From NCBI RefSeq assembly GCF_001310975.1, contig NZ_BAZY01000002.1, positions 79,996 to 143,995 of the forward strand: a stretch of DNA of 64,000 nt, written 5' to 3'. The stretch comes from Thermoanaerobacter thermocopriae JCM 7501. GTDB lineage: Bacteria > Bacillota > Thermoanaerobacteria > Thermoanaerobacterales > Thermoanaerobacteraceae. Shown here piece after piece: positions 19,133 to 29,091 of the stretch. The first letter of the stretch is position 1, and each line of letters starts with the position of its first letter. Under the pieces are notes generated by a model, which worked only from the letters and a program-made list of their open reading frames with translations, was not told where the DNA came from and searched no databases. A program made the position numbers and the translations under genes.

Positions 19133-19139
19133 AATTAAG

Positions 19140-19168
19140 ATAGTATTACAATTTAGCAAAAAAGTCAA
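19140..19168 (-). promoter_or_regulatory. Promoter of the fur-znuA-znuA-znuC-znuB operon
   Basis: On the minus strand TTGACT (19168-19163), 17-base spacer, TACTAT (19145-19140). Confidence 0.7.
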
Positions 19169-19217
19169 TGGGAAATTTACATAAATTTAAATCAAATGTT
19201 AACTTTCACATATACTA

Positions 19218-19246
19218 TTGAAATTTCAGAAAATGTTTTCTATAAT
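19218..19246 (+). promoter_or_regulatory. Promoter of the moxR operon
   Basis: TTGAAA at 19218-19223, 17-base spacer, TATAAT at 19241-19246. Confidence 0.75.
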
Positions 19247-19286
19247 AAAAAAATAAGGTAAAATTTATTTGGAAAAAGGTGATAGG

Positions 19287-20224
19287 ATGGAATATGCAAA
19301 AATATTAGAAGACATAAGGAATAACATTGAAAAAGTGATAGTAGGGAAAAGAGAAGTAATTGATTTAATGCTTACAGCTTTAATATCTTCAGGCATATTC
19401 TTTTAGAGGATGTGCCAGGAGTTGGTAAAACTACTATTGCCAAAGCATTAGCTAAATCTATTAGTTGTGAGTTTAAGAGGGTGCAATTTACTCCCGATTT
19501 GCTTCCTAGCGATTTGACAGGGATAAATGTTTACAATCAAAAACTCAATGAATTTGAGTTTAAAAAAGGCCCTTTGTTTACCAATATATTGTTAGCTGAT
19601 GAGATAAATAGAGCGACACCCAGGACTCAGTCTAGCCTTCTTGAATGTATGGAAGAAAGGCAGGTAACTGTAGACGGTGTCACTTATCCTTTAGACAAAC
19701 CCTTTTTTGTTATTGCTACGCAAAATCCTATAGAAAGTTACGGCACTTTTCCTCTTCCCGAGGCTCAAATAGATAGGTTTTTGATGAAAATAAAAATGGG
19801 ATATCCCAAAAGAGAGGAAGAGCAGAGAATAATAGACCTTTTTGATAAAGGTAGTCCCTTAGAGAATATTCAGCCAGTTTGCAGCAAAGAGGATATAATA
19901 AAAATGCAAAAAGAGTATACCAATGTGTATGTGGAAAAAGATGTTGCCAATTATATTTTAGATATAATTGAAAGGACAAGAGAAGATAGGGAGATAGAAT
20001 TGGGAGCAAGCCCAAGGGCTACATTGGCTTTTTATAAATCTTCTCAAGCTTATGCTTATATAAAAGGAAGAGATTTTGTGACACCAGACGATGTAAGGTA
20101 TATTGCACCATTTGTGCTTTCTCACAGAATTATTTTAAAAGGGGTAGGTAAACTTAAAAATTTAAAGGCGGAAGATGTAGTGAAAAGAATCTTAGAAGAA
20201 GTTCCAATCCCTCTTGAAAAATAG
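19287..20224 (+). CDS. MoxR-family AAA+ ATPase (frameshifted)
   Basis: Chaperone-like AAA+ ATPase that usually works with the DUF58 protein encoded next. [20 protein letters not shown] is the N-terminal signature, then [11 protein letters not shown] (Walker A), [12 protein letters not shown] (Walker B), [11 protein letters not shown] (sensor 1) and [16 protein letters not shown] (sensor 2). One C is missing at about 19394 (ggcat where ggccat would restore the HILLEDVPG segment). About 312 residues, normal. The ATG follows AAAAAGGTGATAGG. Confidence 0.88.
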
Positions 20225-20243
20225 AAATTAGGTGGTTTTGAAA

Positions 20244-21386
20244 ATGAATGCTTTGTGGTTTATTCTTCTTGTGGCTTTTGTATTAGCCATGCAAGCTAAT
20301 CTTTATAAAAAATACATTTTTAAGGATTTGAAAATAGAACGGAAATTTGAAAATCCAGCTATTTTTACTGGAGAAAAGACAACGCTTAAGGTTACACTTG
20401 TAAATAAAAAAATTTTCCCTATTACTTATTTGAAGTTACAGCAAAAGATTCCTGTGGAACTTCAAATGGTAAAATCATCTATGGTGGAAAATAATGATAA
20501 AGTTAAGTATTTTCACACTACAGTGCTTTCTATGATGCCTTTTCAGAGGATTACAAGGAAATTTGAAATTGTAGGTATAAAAAGGGGAGTATACAATCTT
20601 TTTGACCCCGTTAAAGTTTTTTCTACCGATTTATTTGGCAGTGAGGAATATGAAAGTGAAATATTGGCTCATGCGAGACTGGTGGTTTATCCTAATCTAA
20701 TAGATTTGAATAGTTCTTTTGTTGTGGCTGATTCTCTTCAAGGAGACGTGTTTGTAAGAAGATGGATAATAGAAGACCCTATTATGATAAGTGGAATCAG
20801 AGATTATACTCCTTCTGACAATTATAAAGACATAAATTGGAAAGCCACTGCCAAAAATCAGACATTAAAAGTGAATAAATATGATTATACAGCAGATAAA
20901 AAAATAATGATATTGTTTAACATTGATTTTCACAGGTATCTGTTTAAGACTATTGACCTACAAGAGTTTGAAAAGGCAGTGGAAGTAGCAGCTTCTTTAT
21001 CAGTGGATTTATTAAAAAAAGGCATTCCTGTTGGATTTTCTACAAATGCTATCTGCCTTTTTGAGGGGGATTACAGTATTATAGAGCCTTCTGCAGGAGA
21101 ATCTCAGATTTCAAAGCTTCTTGAGGTTTTTGCAGGTTTGTCTTTTTTTAAGAGATATGACCTTGAAGAAATTTTAAGGCTTATGACAAATCATTTGTCA
21201 TGGGGCACAGATTTAGTGGTTGTAACGCCTTTTGTAGATGACAAAGTTGTAAATGCTCTTTCTGACATAGGAAATACAAAAATTTCAATTGTTTCAATAA
21301 AGCCTAATGAAATTGGTCATTTGCCAACAAATATTAAGTTATTCTTTTATAATGAAGAGGGGAAGCAACTTGAAACTGTGGGATAG
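20244..21386 (+). CDS. DUF58-family protein
   Basis: About 380 residues. An N-terminal hydrophobic hairpin is followed by a beta-rich region and the DUF58 signature GIRDYTPSDNYKDINWKATA (about residues 185-205), then a VWA-like half (KIMILFNIDF, VVEVAASLSVD-type region, DLVVVTPFVDD). Always found with MoxR; the pair is thought to assist assembly of membrane or metal-binding complexes. ATG 20244 lies seven bases after AGGTGG. Confidence 0.82.
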   Translation: MNALWFILLVAFVLAMQANLYKKYIFKDLKIERKFENPAIFTGEKTTLKVTLVNKKIFPITYLKLQQKIPVELQMVKSSMVENNDKVKYFHTTVLSMMPFQRITRKFEIVGIKRGVYNLFDPVKVFSTDLFGSEEYESEILAHARLVVYPNLIDLNSSFVVADSLQGDVFVRRWIIEDPIMISGIRDYTPSDNYKDINWKATAKNQTLKVNKYDYTADKKIMILFNIDFHRYLFKTIDLQEFEKAVEVAASLSVDLLKKGIPVGFSTNAICLFEGDYSIIEPSAGESQISKLLEVFAGLSFFKRYDLEEILRLMTNHLSWGTDLVVVTPFVDDKVVNALSDIGNTKISIVSIKPNEIGHLPTNIKLFFYNEEGKQLETVG

Positions 21387-22695
21387 AGAAAAGTTTGTGA
21401 GGACGTTTTTGACAGTTTTAGACGGCATGATGGTATTTTTAATTTACACCCTATTAAATGGGCTTTTTATTAGAGAAAAAGGTATTTCCTTTGGAATAAT
21501 CCTTTTAGTTTCTTTAATAAGCGGGGTTTTTAACAATGCAGAAATTGAGATGAAAGAGAAAACTTATAAACAATTGAATTTAACTATAGGTGTTGTAATT
21601 AGCATTTTGTTGAGCGCAATAATTAGTGAAAATTATTATCAACTGGTGGCCATATTCATTGTGTTTTTGTATATTTGGTCAAGAGGAGTAAAAAACAGAG
21701 GAATCTTCGTTAGTGATATGTTAAATGTGGAACAATTTTATAAGCAGTTAATAGGTCTATTTGTCATAAATATTGCGAACTATTTTATGCCTCCTGAAGA
21801 TATATTGATAATCCCTAAATATAGCATTATTTATATTCTGCTCAGCATTTTTGTGCTTTTAGAAGTTAAAAATCTCAGATTCTCCGATAATAGGTCAAAT
21901 AAAAGAGTTTCAACTTTTGAGTGGGCAGCAGTAAGCCTTATAATTTTAACTATGATTTTGCTTTCTTCTCCTGCTGTGAGAGGATTTATCTATCATTATT
22001 TGTATGAAGGCATTGTAAAAATTTTTGTTTATGGCGCTTCTTATTTAGCTTATGGTTTGTTTTTAATGTTGTCAAAGCTTTTTAGCCTGCTGCCTATAGA
22101 CGAAGAGTATTTTAAAAAGGCGATGGAGGAAGCCTTAAAACAAGATAGTAGTAAGGGAAATATGTTTGAGGAGCAAATTCCTCAAGATTATGCTTGGCTT
22201 GTCCACATGATAAATGGAATAGCTACTTTATTAGCTGTTGTTATAATAATTGCTTTGATGGTATATATTATAAAAGCAATAACAAAGCTGCAAAAAGAAA
22301 AGCATGAAAGGGATTTTACAGAAGAAAAAGAGATTGATATAAAAATTGGGGATTTGCAAACATATAAAAGATTAAAAGGCATAAGCCAGAAAATAGCTGA
22401 AAATGTTCGAGAGCGAGTAAAAATTTATAGGGATTCGAGGAAAAGGGTAAGGTATTATTATAAAAGATTTTTAAAACACTTATACGAAAACAAAATTCTT
22501 GTAAAAGGCAACCATTCTAGTGAAGATGTTTATAAAAAAGTGGTGGAAGTTTTTCCTTTTGTGCATTCTGCAATGGAGGAAATTACAGCTCTTTACGAAA
22601 AAGTAAGATATGGAAATTATTATCCTCAATATGAGGAAGTAAAGGAATTTGAAATAAAGTTAAGAGAAATTATAAAAAATTTGAAACAAATTTAG
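21370..22695 (+). CDS. Membrane protein with DUF4129-like C-terminus
   Basis: About 441 residues. The first 260 hold roughly seven hydrophobic segments; one more TM lies at about 285-310; the cytoplasmic tail (about 370-441) has the DUF4129 pattern with YYKRFLKHLYENKIL and RYGNYYPQ. In related operons this slot is filled by a transglutaminase-like protein, but no Cys-His-Asp core is present. TTG 21370 follows AGGGGAAG and overlaps the DUF58 stop by 17 bases, indicating coupling. Function unknown; envelope role inferred from partners. Confidence 0.7.
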   Translation: MKLWDREKFVRTFLTVLDGMMVFLIYTLLNGLFIREKGISFGIILLVSLISGVFNNAEIEMKEKTYKQLNLTIGVVISILLSAIISENYYQLVAIFIVFLYIWSRGVKNRGIFVSDMLNVEQFYKQLIGLFVINIANYFMPPEDILIIPKYSIIYILLSIFVLLEVKNLRFSDNRSNKRVSTFEWAAVSLIILTMILLSSPAVRGFIYHYLYEGIVKIFVYGASYLAYGLFLMLSKLFSLLPIDEEYFKKAMEEALKQDSSKGNMFEEQIPQDYAWLVHMINGIATLLAVVIIIALMVYIIKAITKLQKEKHERDFTEEKEIDIKIGDLQTYKRLKGISQKIAENVRERVKIYRDSRKRVRYYYKRFLKHLYENKILVKGNHSSEDVYKKVVEVFPFVHSAMEEITALYEKVRYGNYYPQYEEVKEFEIKLREIIKNLKQI

Positions 22696-22770
22696 ATTTA
22701 CTTTGTTGGAATAAATCGTATATAATAGTACTATAGAAAGTATTTAGAAAATAGTGAGAGGGGAATGGCA

Positions 22771-23343
22771 GTGAAAAATCCGCTAATTATTACATTGATT
22801 GTTTTGGCTGTAATAGCTGTATTAGTATTTGGGACAATTTATGGAACTTATAACCAATTAGTGGCGTTAGATGAAAATGTAAATAGTAAATGGAGTCAGA
22901 TTGATAATCAGCTTCAAAGAAGGGCTGATTTAATTCCTAATTTAGTAGAGACTGTTAAAGGATATGCAGCACATGAAAAAGAGATTTTTGATAGTGTAAA
23001 TAAAGCGAGAGAAAAACTTTTAAGTGCCAACACTGTTGCTGAAAAAGCAGCTTCAAATGATGAATTAAATACAGCACTGGGGAGGCTTCTTGCTATTGCA
23101 GAAAATTATCCTAATTTAAAAGCTGATGCAAATTTCAGGCAGTTAAGCGACGAACTAGCAGGAACTGAAAACAGAATAGCTGTAGCGAGAATGGATTATA
23201 ACAATGCTGTTCAAGCTTATAACACCAAGATAAGGTCTTTTCCAACCTCTATCATCGCCAATATGTTTGGGTTTAAGGAAAGAGAATATTTTAAAGCAGA
23301 TGAAGCAGCAAAAACTGTGCCTAAAGTAGATTTTTCCAAATAA
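22771..23343 (+). CDS. lemA: LemA-family membrane protein
   Basis: About 190 residues: one N-terminal TM helix, then a helical bundle with YNQLVALDENVNSKWSQID, RRADLIPNLVETVKGYAAHE and the closing YNTKIRSFPTSIIANMFGF, all LemA hallmarks. GTG 22771 is the likely start because AGAGGGG is seven bases away; ATG 22765 would touch the ribosome site. LemA genes usually adjoin a TPM-domain gene; here that gene (31014) is 7.7 kb away with the asr and suf genes between. Confidence 0.9.
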   Translation: MKNPLIITLIVLAVIAVLVFGTIYGTYNQLVALDENVNSKWSQIDNQLQRRADLIPNLVETVKGYAAHEKEIFDSVNKAREKLLSANTVAEKAASNDELNTALGRLLAIAENYPNLKADANFRQLSDELAGTENRIAVARMDYNNAVQAYNTKIRSFPTSIIANMFGFKEREYFKADEAAKTVPKVDFSK

Positions 23344-23392
23344 GCATTCCTGCAATAAATTAAAATAGCCTTTGCAAAAATGGTTAATATTT

Positions 23393-23505
23393 TACTTTAT
23401 CTCTGTTTTTTGCGGAGGTCCTCTTGTCAAAATGTTGAAGCTGATGGGTGCATTTTAACTGGTGTGGCTGCAGGCTGTGCTTTGCGGTACTACCTTATGC
23501 TGTAA
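23393..23505 (+). pseudogene. Possible C-terminal remnant of a membrane protein
   Basis: CGGPLVKMLKLMGAF in one frame continues as LTGVAAGCALRYYLML-stop in the next if one T is restored in the run at 23453-23456. It looks like the last two helices of a permease, without start or promoter. It marks the left border of the accessory block. The family is not recognised. Confidence 0.35.
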
Positions 23506-24373
23506 TTATAAAGGTGTTTTATAAACTCTTCGAACAGATTCGACTTGAACTTATCTTTATGATAAATGATGCTAAACTTCCTTTCAAACCTTATATTTTC
23601 AATGTCAACTTTTACGAGCCTACCGCCTCTTATCTCCTTTTTCACGGCCAGCCTGGATATGACCGAAACGCCTATATTAGCTTCGACGGCCTTTTTTATG
23701 GCCTCCGTATTGTTAAGAACGTATTTTATTCTGTACCTCACGTTATTTCTCGCCATGGTCTCCTCAAAGATCTCCCTCGTCCCACTTCCCTTTTCTCGCA
23801 TGATTATATCCTCATTTTCAATCTCTGCGGGCTGATGCTTTTTTTCTCTGCCCACCTGTGGCTTTTTGAGCATACAAGATATAACTCATCATCTATATAG
23901 GGTGTTACAACAATGTCCCTTGAATGGACCGGACCTTCGACAATGCCAAGGTCTATAGAATTGTTAAATACCAGCTTTTCTATCTCTGCCGTGTTGCCAA
24001 TCGTAAAGTAGACGTCGATACTGAACTTTTTCCTGAACTCGCCGATTATCTCCGGTAGCAGGTAAATTCCCACCGTTGTACTGGTTCCCACTCTCAGCCT
24101 TCCCATCCTCATGTTCTTCACATCATCAAGAGTACTCTCTGCTTCCTTGACAAGATTGAGTATCCGCTTTCCGTAACTATACAGGATTTCCCCAGCATAC
24201 GTGAGACTGAGATTCCTACCTATCCTGTCAAAGAGTCTAACTTGGAGTTCTCCCTCCATCTGCGATATGGCCTGGCTGATAGCAGGTTGGGACATATAAA
24301 GTTTTTTTGCGGCAGCAGACATGCTCTTTAACTCGCAAACGGTTACGAAAATCTCTATATCCCTGAGGGTCAC
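23490..24373 (-). CDS. LysR-family regulator (frameshifted)
   Basis: About 295 residues. HTH at the N-terminus (MSAAAKKLYMSQPAISQAIS), then the LysR effector domain (LRVGTSTTVGIYLLPEIIGE, DLGIVEGP, ANIGVSVISRLAVK), with similarity in layout to CysL/YwfM regulators. The GTG start at 24373 follows GAGGTGAT. The frame breaks at about 23828, where one C on the plus strand (G on minus) is missing between KKSISP and AEIENED. It is divergent from asrABC, so it is the natural candidate regulator of sulfite reduction. Base composition is richer in GC than neighbours. Confidence 0.87.
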
Positions 24374-24570
24374 AACGATCACCTCATATAACCATAAAAT
24401 TATCATTTTCATAATATCATAATACTTTACTAATGAAAAGATAAAAAACTCGGCATTCTTAAACTTTCTCAAGTCTTGTGTGTTGTTGGCCTTGTATAAA
24501 TTATTATTATCATTGATATAACTATTTATTATTAGACTAAAATTTTTATGGGTGTTATACTTATATCAAA

Positions 24571-24598
24571 GTTAATTATTTAACGTTAATTATTTAAC
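24571..24598. promoter_or_regulatory. Two abutting Rex-like operators upstream of asrABC
   Basis: gttaattatttaac occurs twice back to back (24571-24584, 24585-24598). Each copy fits the core GTTAA-N4-TTAAC of the Rex redox repressor site. The 395-base gap also holds a hairpin at 24691-24715 (aagattga/tcaatctt) with T-rich tail. Confidence 0.5.
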
Positions 24599-24704
24599 AT
24601 AAAAATTTAAAAAGAAAATTCTGAACATTCTGTTTGGACTTGAGGTACTGTTCCAGTTATTCAATCTGCCTTTTATATTTGTCGAGTTCTAAGATTGATG
24701 GTTT

Positions 24705-24733
24705 TTGTCAATCTTTTTGTATCTGGATTATAA
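24705..24733 (+). promoter_or_regulatory. Possible asrA promoter
   Basis: TTGTCA at 24705-24710, 17-base spacer, TTATAA at 24728-24733. It overlaps the right arm of a small hairpin, so the assignment is tentative. Confidence 0.4.
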
Positions 24734-24768
24734 AGAATATCAAATGATGTATATTGAGGAGGAAGAAG

Positions 24769-25820
24769 ATGAGTTATTGTGTAAACATTAAAAGGATGAA
24801 TGAAATCTTAAAAGAATTGCAAAAAGAGTACAAGGTATATGCTCCTGTACGCTTTGAAAAGCGTGGTCGTTATTCAGACACTGATTTGATTCGATATGCA
24901 GAAATTAACTCAATTGAGGATGTAGTCTACGATGAGAAATCAGATTTTTCACCAAAAGAAGTGATATATCCGATTACCCAGGCGCTATTCTACTTTACCG
25001 AATATGAATATATGGAAAGCAAGGTAGATGACAAAAAGATTCTGATATTTGTCCGCCCCTGTGATATAAATGGCTTTAGACGACTTGATACTATCTTTCT
25101 CAAAAACGGAGGAACAGAAGATATTTACTACAAGCGTTTACGGGAAAAAGTAAAGTTTATTTTAATGGAATGCAAAGAAGGAGGTTGGGATAGTTGTTTC
25201 TGCGTCTCAATGGGCTCCAATAAAACCGACGACTACAGTTTAGCAGTTAGATTTGGCGATGATAAGATATTGGTAGAAATAAAAGACGATGAATTTACCA
25301 ATTTATTTGCCGATGAAAGAGAAGTAGAATTTACCCCTGAATTCGTTACCTCTAACCCGACAAAAGTTAACATCCCTGAAATTGATAGCCATGAATTATT
25401 AGAAAAAATTTACGATCTCGATATGTGGAAAAGCTATAATTCAAGATGTATAAGCTGTGGAGCCTGTACGCTGTGTGCATAACCTGCAGCTGTTTTAACA
25501 CATTAGACGTAATATACACAGAAAACGGAAAAGTTGGTGAGAGGAGAAGGGTTCAGGCTAGCTGTATGCACGAAGATTTCACGACAATGGCAGGTGGACT
25601 GAGTTTCAGGAAAACCGCGGGAGAGCGGATGAGATTCAGAACTCTGCATAAAATTTATGACTATAAACTTCGTTTCAAAGACGAGCACATGTGTGTAGGA
25701 TGCGGGCGATGTGATGAAAGATGTCCTGAACTAATATCTTTTCCGGCTACCATTAATCGCCTGTATGATGAAGTGGAAAAACTCAAAAAAACGGAGACAA
25801 CAAATAAAGATATAAGGTAA
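24769..25820 (+). CDS. asrA: Anaerobic sulfite reductase subunit A (frameshifted)
   Basis: Iron-sulfur electron-transfer subunit of the dissimilatory AsrABC sulfite reductase, 350 residues after repair. VRPCDINGFRRLD and a Cys-rich C-terminus with two 4Fe-4S motifs: CISCGACTLC...C and CVGCGRCDERCPE. ATG 24769 follows GAGGAGGAAG. One T is missing at about 25476 (gtgtgca for gtgttgca), right inside the first cluster motif; restoring it gives CCITCSCFNTLDVIY. It passes electrons from AsrB to AsrC. Confidence 0.92.
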
Positions 25821-25847
25821 ACAGCATCAATTGAGGAGGTAAAGTAA

Positions 25848-26639
25848 ATGAGTGAAAATATAATGCTTCCAGTTCCCCATAAAATAATCGATATTATACA
25901 CGAAACAGAAAATGAATATACTTTCAGAATAGAAACCAATGCAAAGGTAAAACATGGACAATTCTTTCAGGTGTCTTTACCTAAAATCGGAGAAGGCCCT
26001 ATATCTGTAAGTTCGATGGGAGATAATTGGGTAGAACTCACCATACGGAAGGTAGGAAAACTTACCAATGAAATATTTAATTTAAAACCCGGTGATAAGA
26101 TATTTATGCGAGGCCCTTATGGTAATTCATTCCCTGTAGATGATTTTAAGGGTAAGGATCTAGTTGTCATCGCCGGTGGAACTGGGGTTTCTCCTGTTAG
26201 AAGCCTTTTAAAGTATTTTTATGAACATCCAGATGAAATACACTCTCTGTATTTCATTGCGGGATTTAAGGACGAAAAGAGTATACTGTTCAAAGAGGAT
26301 TTAAATAATTTTAGAAGCAGGTTTAACACAATTTATACTCTTGATAAAGATAAGATAGAAGGCTTTGAGGTCGGCCTTGTTACAGAACACATCAAGAAAA
26401 TACCATTTGACAGCTTTGAAAATTACAATGTAGTAATTGTAGGTCCTCCTGTTATGATGCACTTTGCCGCTTTAGAATGTTTAAAGAACGGTGTAGCCGA
26501 AGATAAAATCTGGTTATCTTTTGAAAGGAAAATGTCTTGTGGCGTCGGCAAGTGTGGCCATTGCAAGATAAATGAGACATATGTTTGTCTGGAAGGGCCT
26601 GTCTTTAATTATACTAAAGCAAAAAATCTGTTGGATTAA
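25848..26639 (+). CDS. asrB: Anaerobic sulfite reductase subunit B (FAD/NAD-binding)
   Basis: Flavoprotein of the ferredoxin-NADP reductase superfamily, 263 residues; takes electrons from NADH. FAD-domain N-terminus, MRGPYGNSFPVDDF, nucleotide-binding VVIAGGTGVSPVRSLL (about residues 107-122), VGPPVMM, and a C-terminal 2Fe-2S-type cluster CGVGKCGHCKINETYVC. AGGAGG precedes the ATG. The order asrA-asrB-asrC is canonical. Confidence 0.94.
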   Translation: MSENIMLPVPHKIIDIIHETENEYTFRIETNAKVKHGQFFQVSLPKIGEGPISVSSMGDNWVELTIRKVGKLTNEIFNLKPGDKIFMRGPYGNSFPVDDFKGKDLVVIAGGTGVSPVRSLLKYFYEHPDEIHSLYFIAGFKDEKSILFKEDLNNFRSRFNTIYTLDKDKIEGFEVGLVTEHIKKIPFDSFENYNVVIVGPPVMMHFAALECLKNGVAEDKIWLSFERKMSCGVGKCGHCKINETYVCLEGPVFNYTKAKNLLD

Positions 26640-26655
26640 TCGGAGGGATAATTAT

Positions 26656-27648
26656 ATGAGTTACGATATAGATGTAAAAAAGGTTCGAAGAAATTGTTAT
26701 CGTCAGTCAAAAGTGCGGGGGGAGTTCATGCTCCAGATACGCGTTCCCGGCGGTGTTATAGATGCTAAATATCTGTCATTTTTTCAGCATATTGCGGAAA
26801 CTTGGGGAAACGGAGAATTTCACCTGGGAGTCAGACAGACAATTTCAATACCAGGGATCAAATATGAATATATAGATGAGGTTAACAAATATATAAGACC
26901 ATATATCGAAGAAATTGAAGTAAATTTATGCGGCGTTGATATGGAAGTTGATGACAACGGGTATCCGACCATAGGAGCTCGTAATATAATGGCTTGCATA
27001 GGTAATCGTCATTGCATATATGCTAACATTGATACAACCGACCTGGCCAGAAAAATAGAAAAGATTATATTCCCCAGCGATTATCATATAAAATTAAATA
27101 TATCAGGATGTCCTAACGACTGTGCTAAAGCTCACGTTAGTGATATCGGTATAATTGGTATTACAAAGCCGGAATACGATTATGAGCGCTGTATAGGGTG
27201 TAAAAAGTGTGTAGAAGCGTGTGCTCATCATGCAACGCGTGTTTTATCTGTAGAAAAAGGAAAAATCGTGAAAGATACCTGCTGCTGCGTCGGCTGTGGC
27301 GAATGCGTCCTAGTGTGTCCAACTGGTGCTTGGACCAGGAACCCTAAAAAATTCTACAGAGTATTGATCGGCGGCAGAACAGGAAAGCAAACACCTCGTA
27401 TGGGAAAAATCTTTTTAAACTGGGTTACAGAAGATGTGGTTTTAGGTGTACTTAAAAACTGGGAGACATTTTCTGCTTATGTTATGAACAACAAACCTGA
27501 ATACATCCATGGTGGACACCTTATTGACAGAGTGGGATATAACAAATTTAAAGAAATGATATTAAAAGATGTTAAACTAAACCCAGAAGCTATGGTGGCT
27601 GAAAGGTATTATGGACAGAAACCGAATACAGGTCTAATTTTAATGTAA
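26656..27648 (+). CDS. asrC: Anaerobic sulfite reductase subunit C (siroheme catalytic subunit)
   Basis: Catalytic subunit reducing sulfite to sulfide, 330 residues. Siroheme/4Fe-4S ligation motif NISGCPNDCAKAHVSDIG (about residues 148-165) plus CIGNRHC upstream of it, then two ferredoxin clusters CIGCKKCVEAC and CCVGCGECVLVCP. ATG 26656 follows GGAGGG; the longer open frame upstream overlaps asrB and is unlikely. Siroheme would come from the hem/cobA/sirC genes of this window. Confidence 0.94.
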   Translation: MSYDIDVKKVRRNCYRQSKVRGEFMLQIRVPGGVIDAKYLSFFQHIAETWGNGEFHLGVRQTISIPGIKYEYIDEVNKYIRPYIEEIEVNLCGVDMEVDDNGYPTIGARNIMACIGNRHCIYANIDTTDLARKIEKIIFPSDYHIKLNISGCPNDCAKAHVSDIGIIGITKPEYDYERCIGCKKCVEACAHHATRVLSVEKGKIVKDTCCCVGCGECVLVCPTGAWTRNPKKFYRVLIGGRTGKQTPRMGKIFLNWVTEDVVLGVLKNWETFSAYVMNNKPEYIHGGHLIDRVGYNKFKEMILKDVKLNPEAMVAERYYGQKPNTGLILM

Positions 27649-27746
27649 AACCCGTAACCCAACGTTAAGTTGGCATGGAATAGTGAGGAATCAAGACGTG
27701 CATAGGTGCACGAAAAGATCTAGAATAAGGCAGGCGAATAGGATTG

Positions 27747-28507
27747 ATGAAAGAAATTGTAGATTCTCATGTACATGTTTCATTACTTCCATTCGAAGGA
27801 TGGAAGAGTATGGCGCTGGCCGGAGTAAGGAAAATTATTGGCTGTTCCCTATTTTTTGGGGCAAAACATGCAGAAACACTCTTTGATCATTTCCATCAGA
27901 TGTTAACTCTTTCTATAAGTAATGCCGCTAAAAATGATATTAAGCTTTACGTGGCCATTGGCATTCACCCCATGGGAATACCGGACGACTGGCCCAGGGT
28001 GATCGACGCTCTTCCATCCTACCTTAAAATGAGTGGTGTCATTGGGCTTGGTGAGATCGGGCTACATGAGGGAAACAAGCGGGAACAGGAGGTTCTCCAT
28101 GAGCAATTGAAGATTGCCAAGGAATACAGGTTCCAGCAATCATTCATACTCCGCCACAGAATAGAGTTGAAATTACCGAAAAAATAATTGAGATTGCTGC
28201 TACTGTGGGGATGGAACCCGGAAAAATGATTATAGACCATGCTAATTTAGATATTATTGACTTAATCGAAGACTTTGGGGCCGTTCCCGGGCTTACTATT
28301 CGCCAAGAGGGGTTCACTTCTCAACTATTGATGAATCATCTGGAACGCTTCCAACGAGGTGTACTAAATAGCGATTACAGCAATCTAAAACCCAATGATC
28401 TGCTGAGCGTACCCAAGACCGTGTGGTACTTAGAATTGAACGGAGCTTCTCCTGAAGTCATTGCTCGAATTGCGAGATACAATGCTGAAGAAGTTTTTGG
28501 TATTTAA
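27747..28507 (+). CDS. TatD-like metal-dependent hydrolase (frameshifted)
   Basis: TIM-barrel amidohydrolase of the archaeal-type TatD-related group (COG1099-like), about 253 residues. Metal ligands: HVH in VDSHVHVSL, His in IGIHPMG, Glu in IGLGEIGLHEG, His in IIHTPP, His/Asp in IIDHANLDI. One base is missing at about 28130, where agg-ttcca should read on as a PAIIHTPPQNR segment. It follows asrC by 98 bases and is co-directional; DNase or other hydrolase activity is possible but its link to sulfite metabolism is unknown. Confidence 0.78.
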
Positions 28508-28594
28508 ACGCTCAGCAATATGATTTATTACTAAGTCATAGTATTTAAAAACCAAACTACTTAGTGGTAAATCCATAATAAAGGAGAGAAGAGT

Positions 28595-28921
28595 ATGCCA
28601 CTCAACAATGACCAAGATGAATTTCTTGATTTAACAATCCTCACCTACCTCAAAAAGCTTGGGCCGGAATATGCGAAACTTTTGGCGAGGCGCCTAGGTT
28701 TATCATTAGAAGAAAGCAGAAAGCGACTTCAAAGTTTGGAGGAGAGAGGACTAATCAAGCGAGTGGAAAGAAGAATAGTTAAATATTACCATCGACGACG
28801 AAAAAGTGTTAAGCATCGCAATCACACATATTATGAGCTCACTAGGGAAGGGGAACTTTTTCTAAGACAGGCGAGGAAGGAAATTGATATTAATTTTGAC
28901 ATCGAATACCCTAACAGATAA
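28595..28921 (+). CDS. DUF2250-type winged-helix protein
   Basis: 108 residues, cytosolic, strongly basic centre. Residues about 10-60 form a winged helix (LARRLGLSLEESRKRLQSLE, RGLIKRVERRIV), followed by YYHRRRKSVKHRNHTYYELT. It resembles DUF2250 proteins, known mostly from archaea and anaerobes. GGAGAG lies seven bases before the ATG. It may be the local regulator of the asr-TatD block. Confidence 0.65.
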   Translation: MPLNNDQDEFLDLTILTYLKKLGPEYAKLLARRLGLSLEESRKRLQSLEERGLIKRVERRIVKYYHRRRKSVKHRNHTYYELTREGELFLRQARKEIDINFDIEYPNR

Positions 28922-29001
28922 AATGACTTATTTGTGTTTGTTAAAGCTTGTTGGCCCTCAAGCGAAGTGGACTAAAATGCACAATATGATAAAATTTCTC
29001 T

Positions 29002-29060
29002 AGGTTATTGTGAAACCTCAAAAGGCTCTAAAAATAATTGGTTTCACAATAAATTAACCT
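29002..29060. repeat. Inverted repeat upstream of sufS
   Basis: aggttattgtgaaacc (29002-29017) pairs with ggtttcacaataaattaacct (29040-29060), one internal bulge, loop of 22 bases. It ends 31 bases before the sufS start and may be a leader hairpin or operator. Confidence 0.55.
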
Positions 29061-29091
29061 AAAAGGGTCATATATGGAGGAGGATTTTAAA

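Noticed and set aside
21370..22695. Transglutaminase-like protease
   Set aside because: The operon position suggested it, but no Cys/His/Asp triad region is present; only the membrane part and DUF4129-like tail are seen.
24571..24598. CRISPR-like direct repeat (14-mer twice)
   Set aside because: Only two copies without spacers; it fits a tandem operator better.
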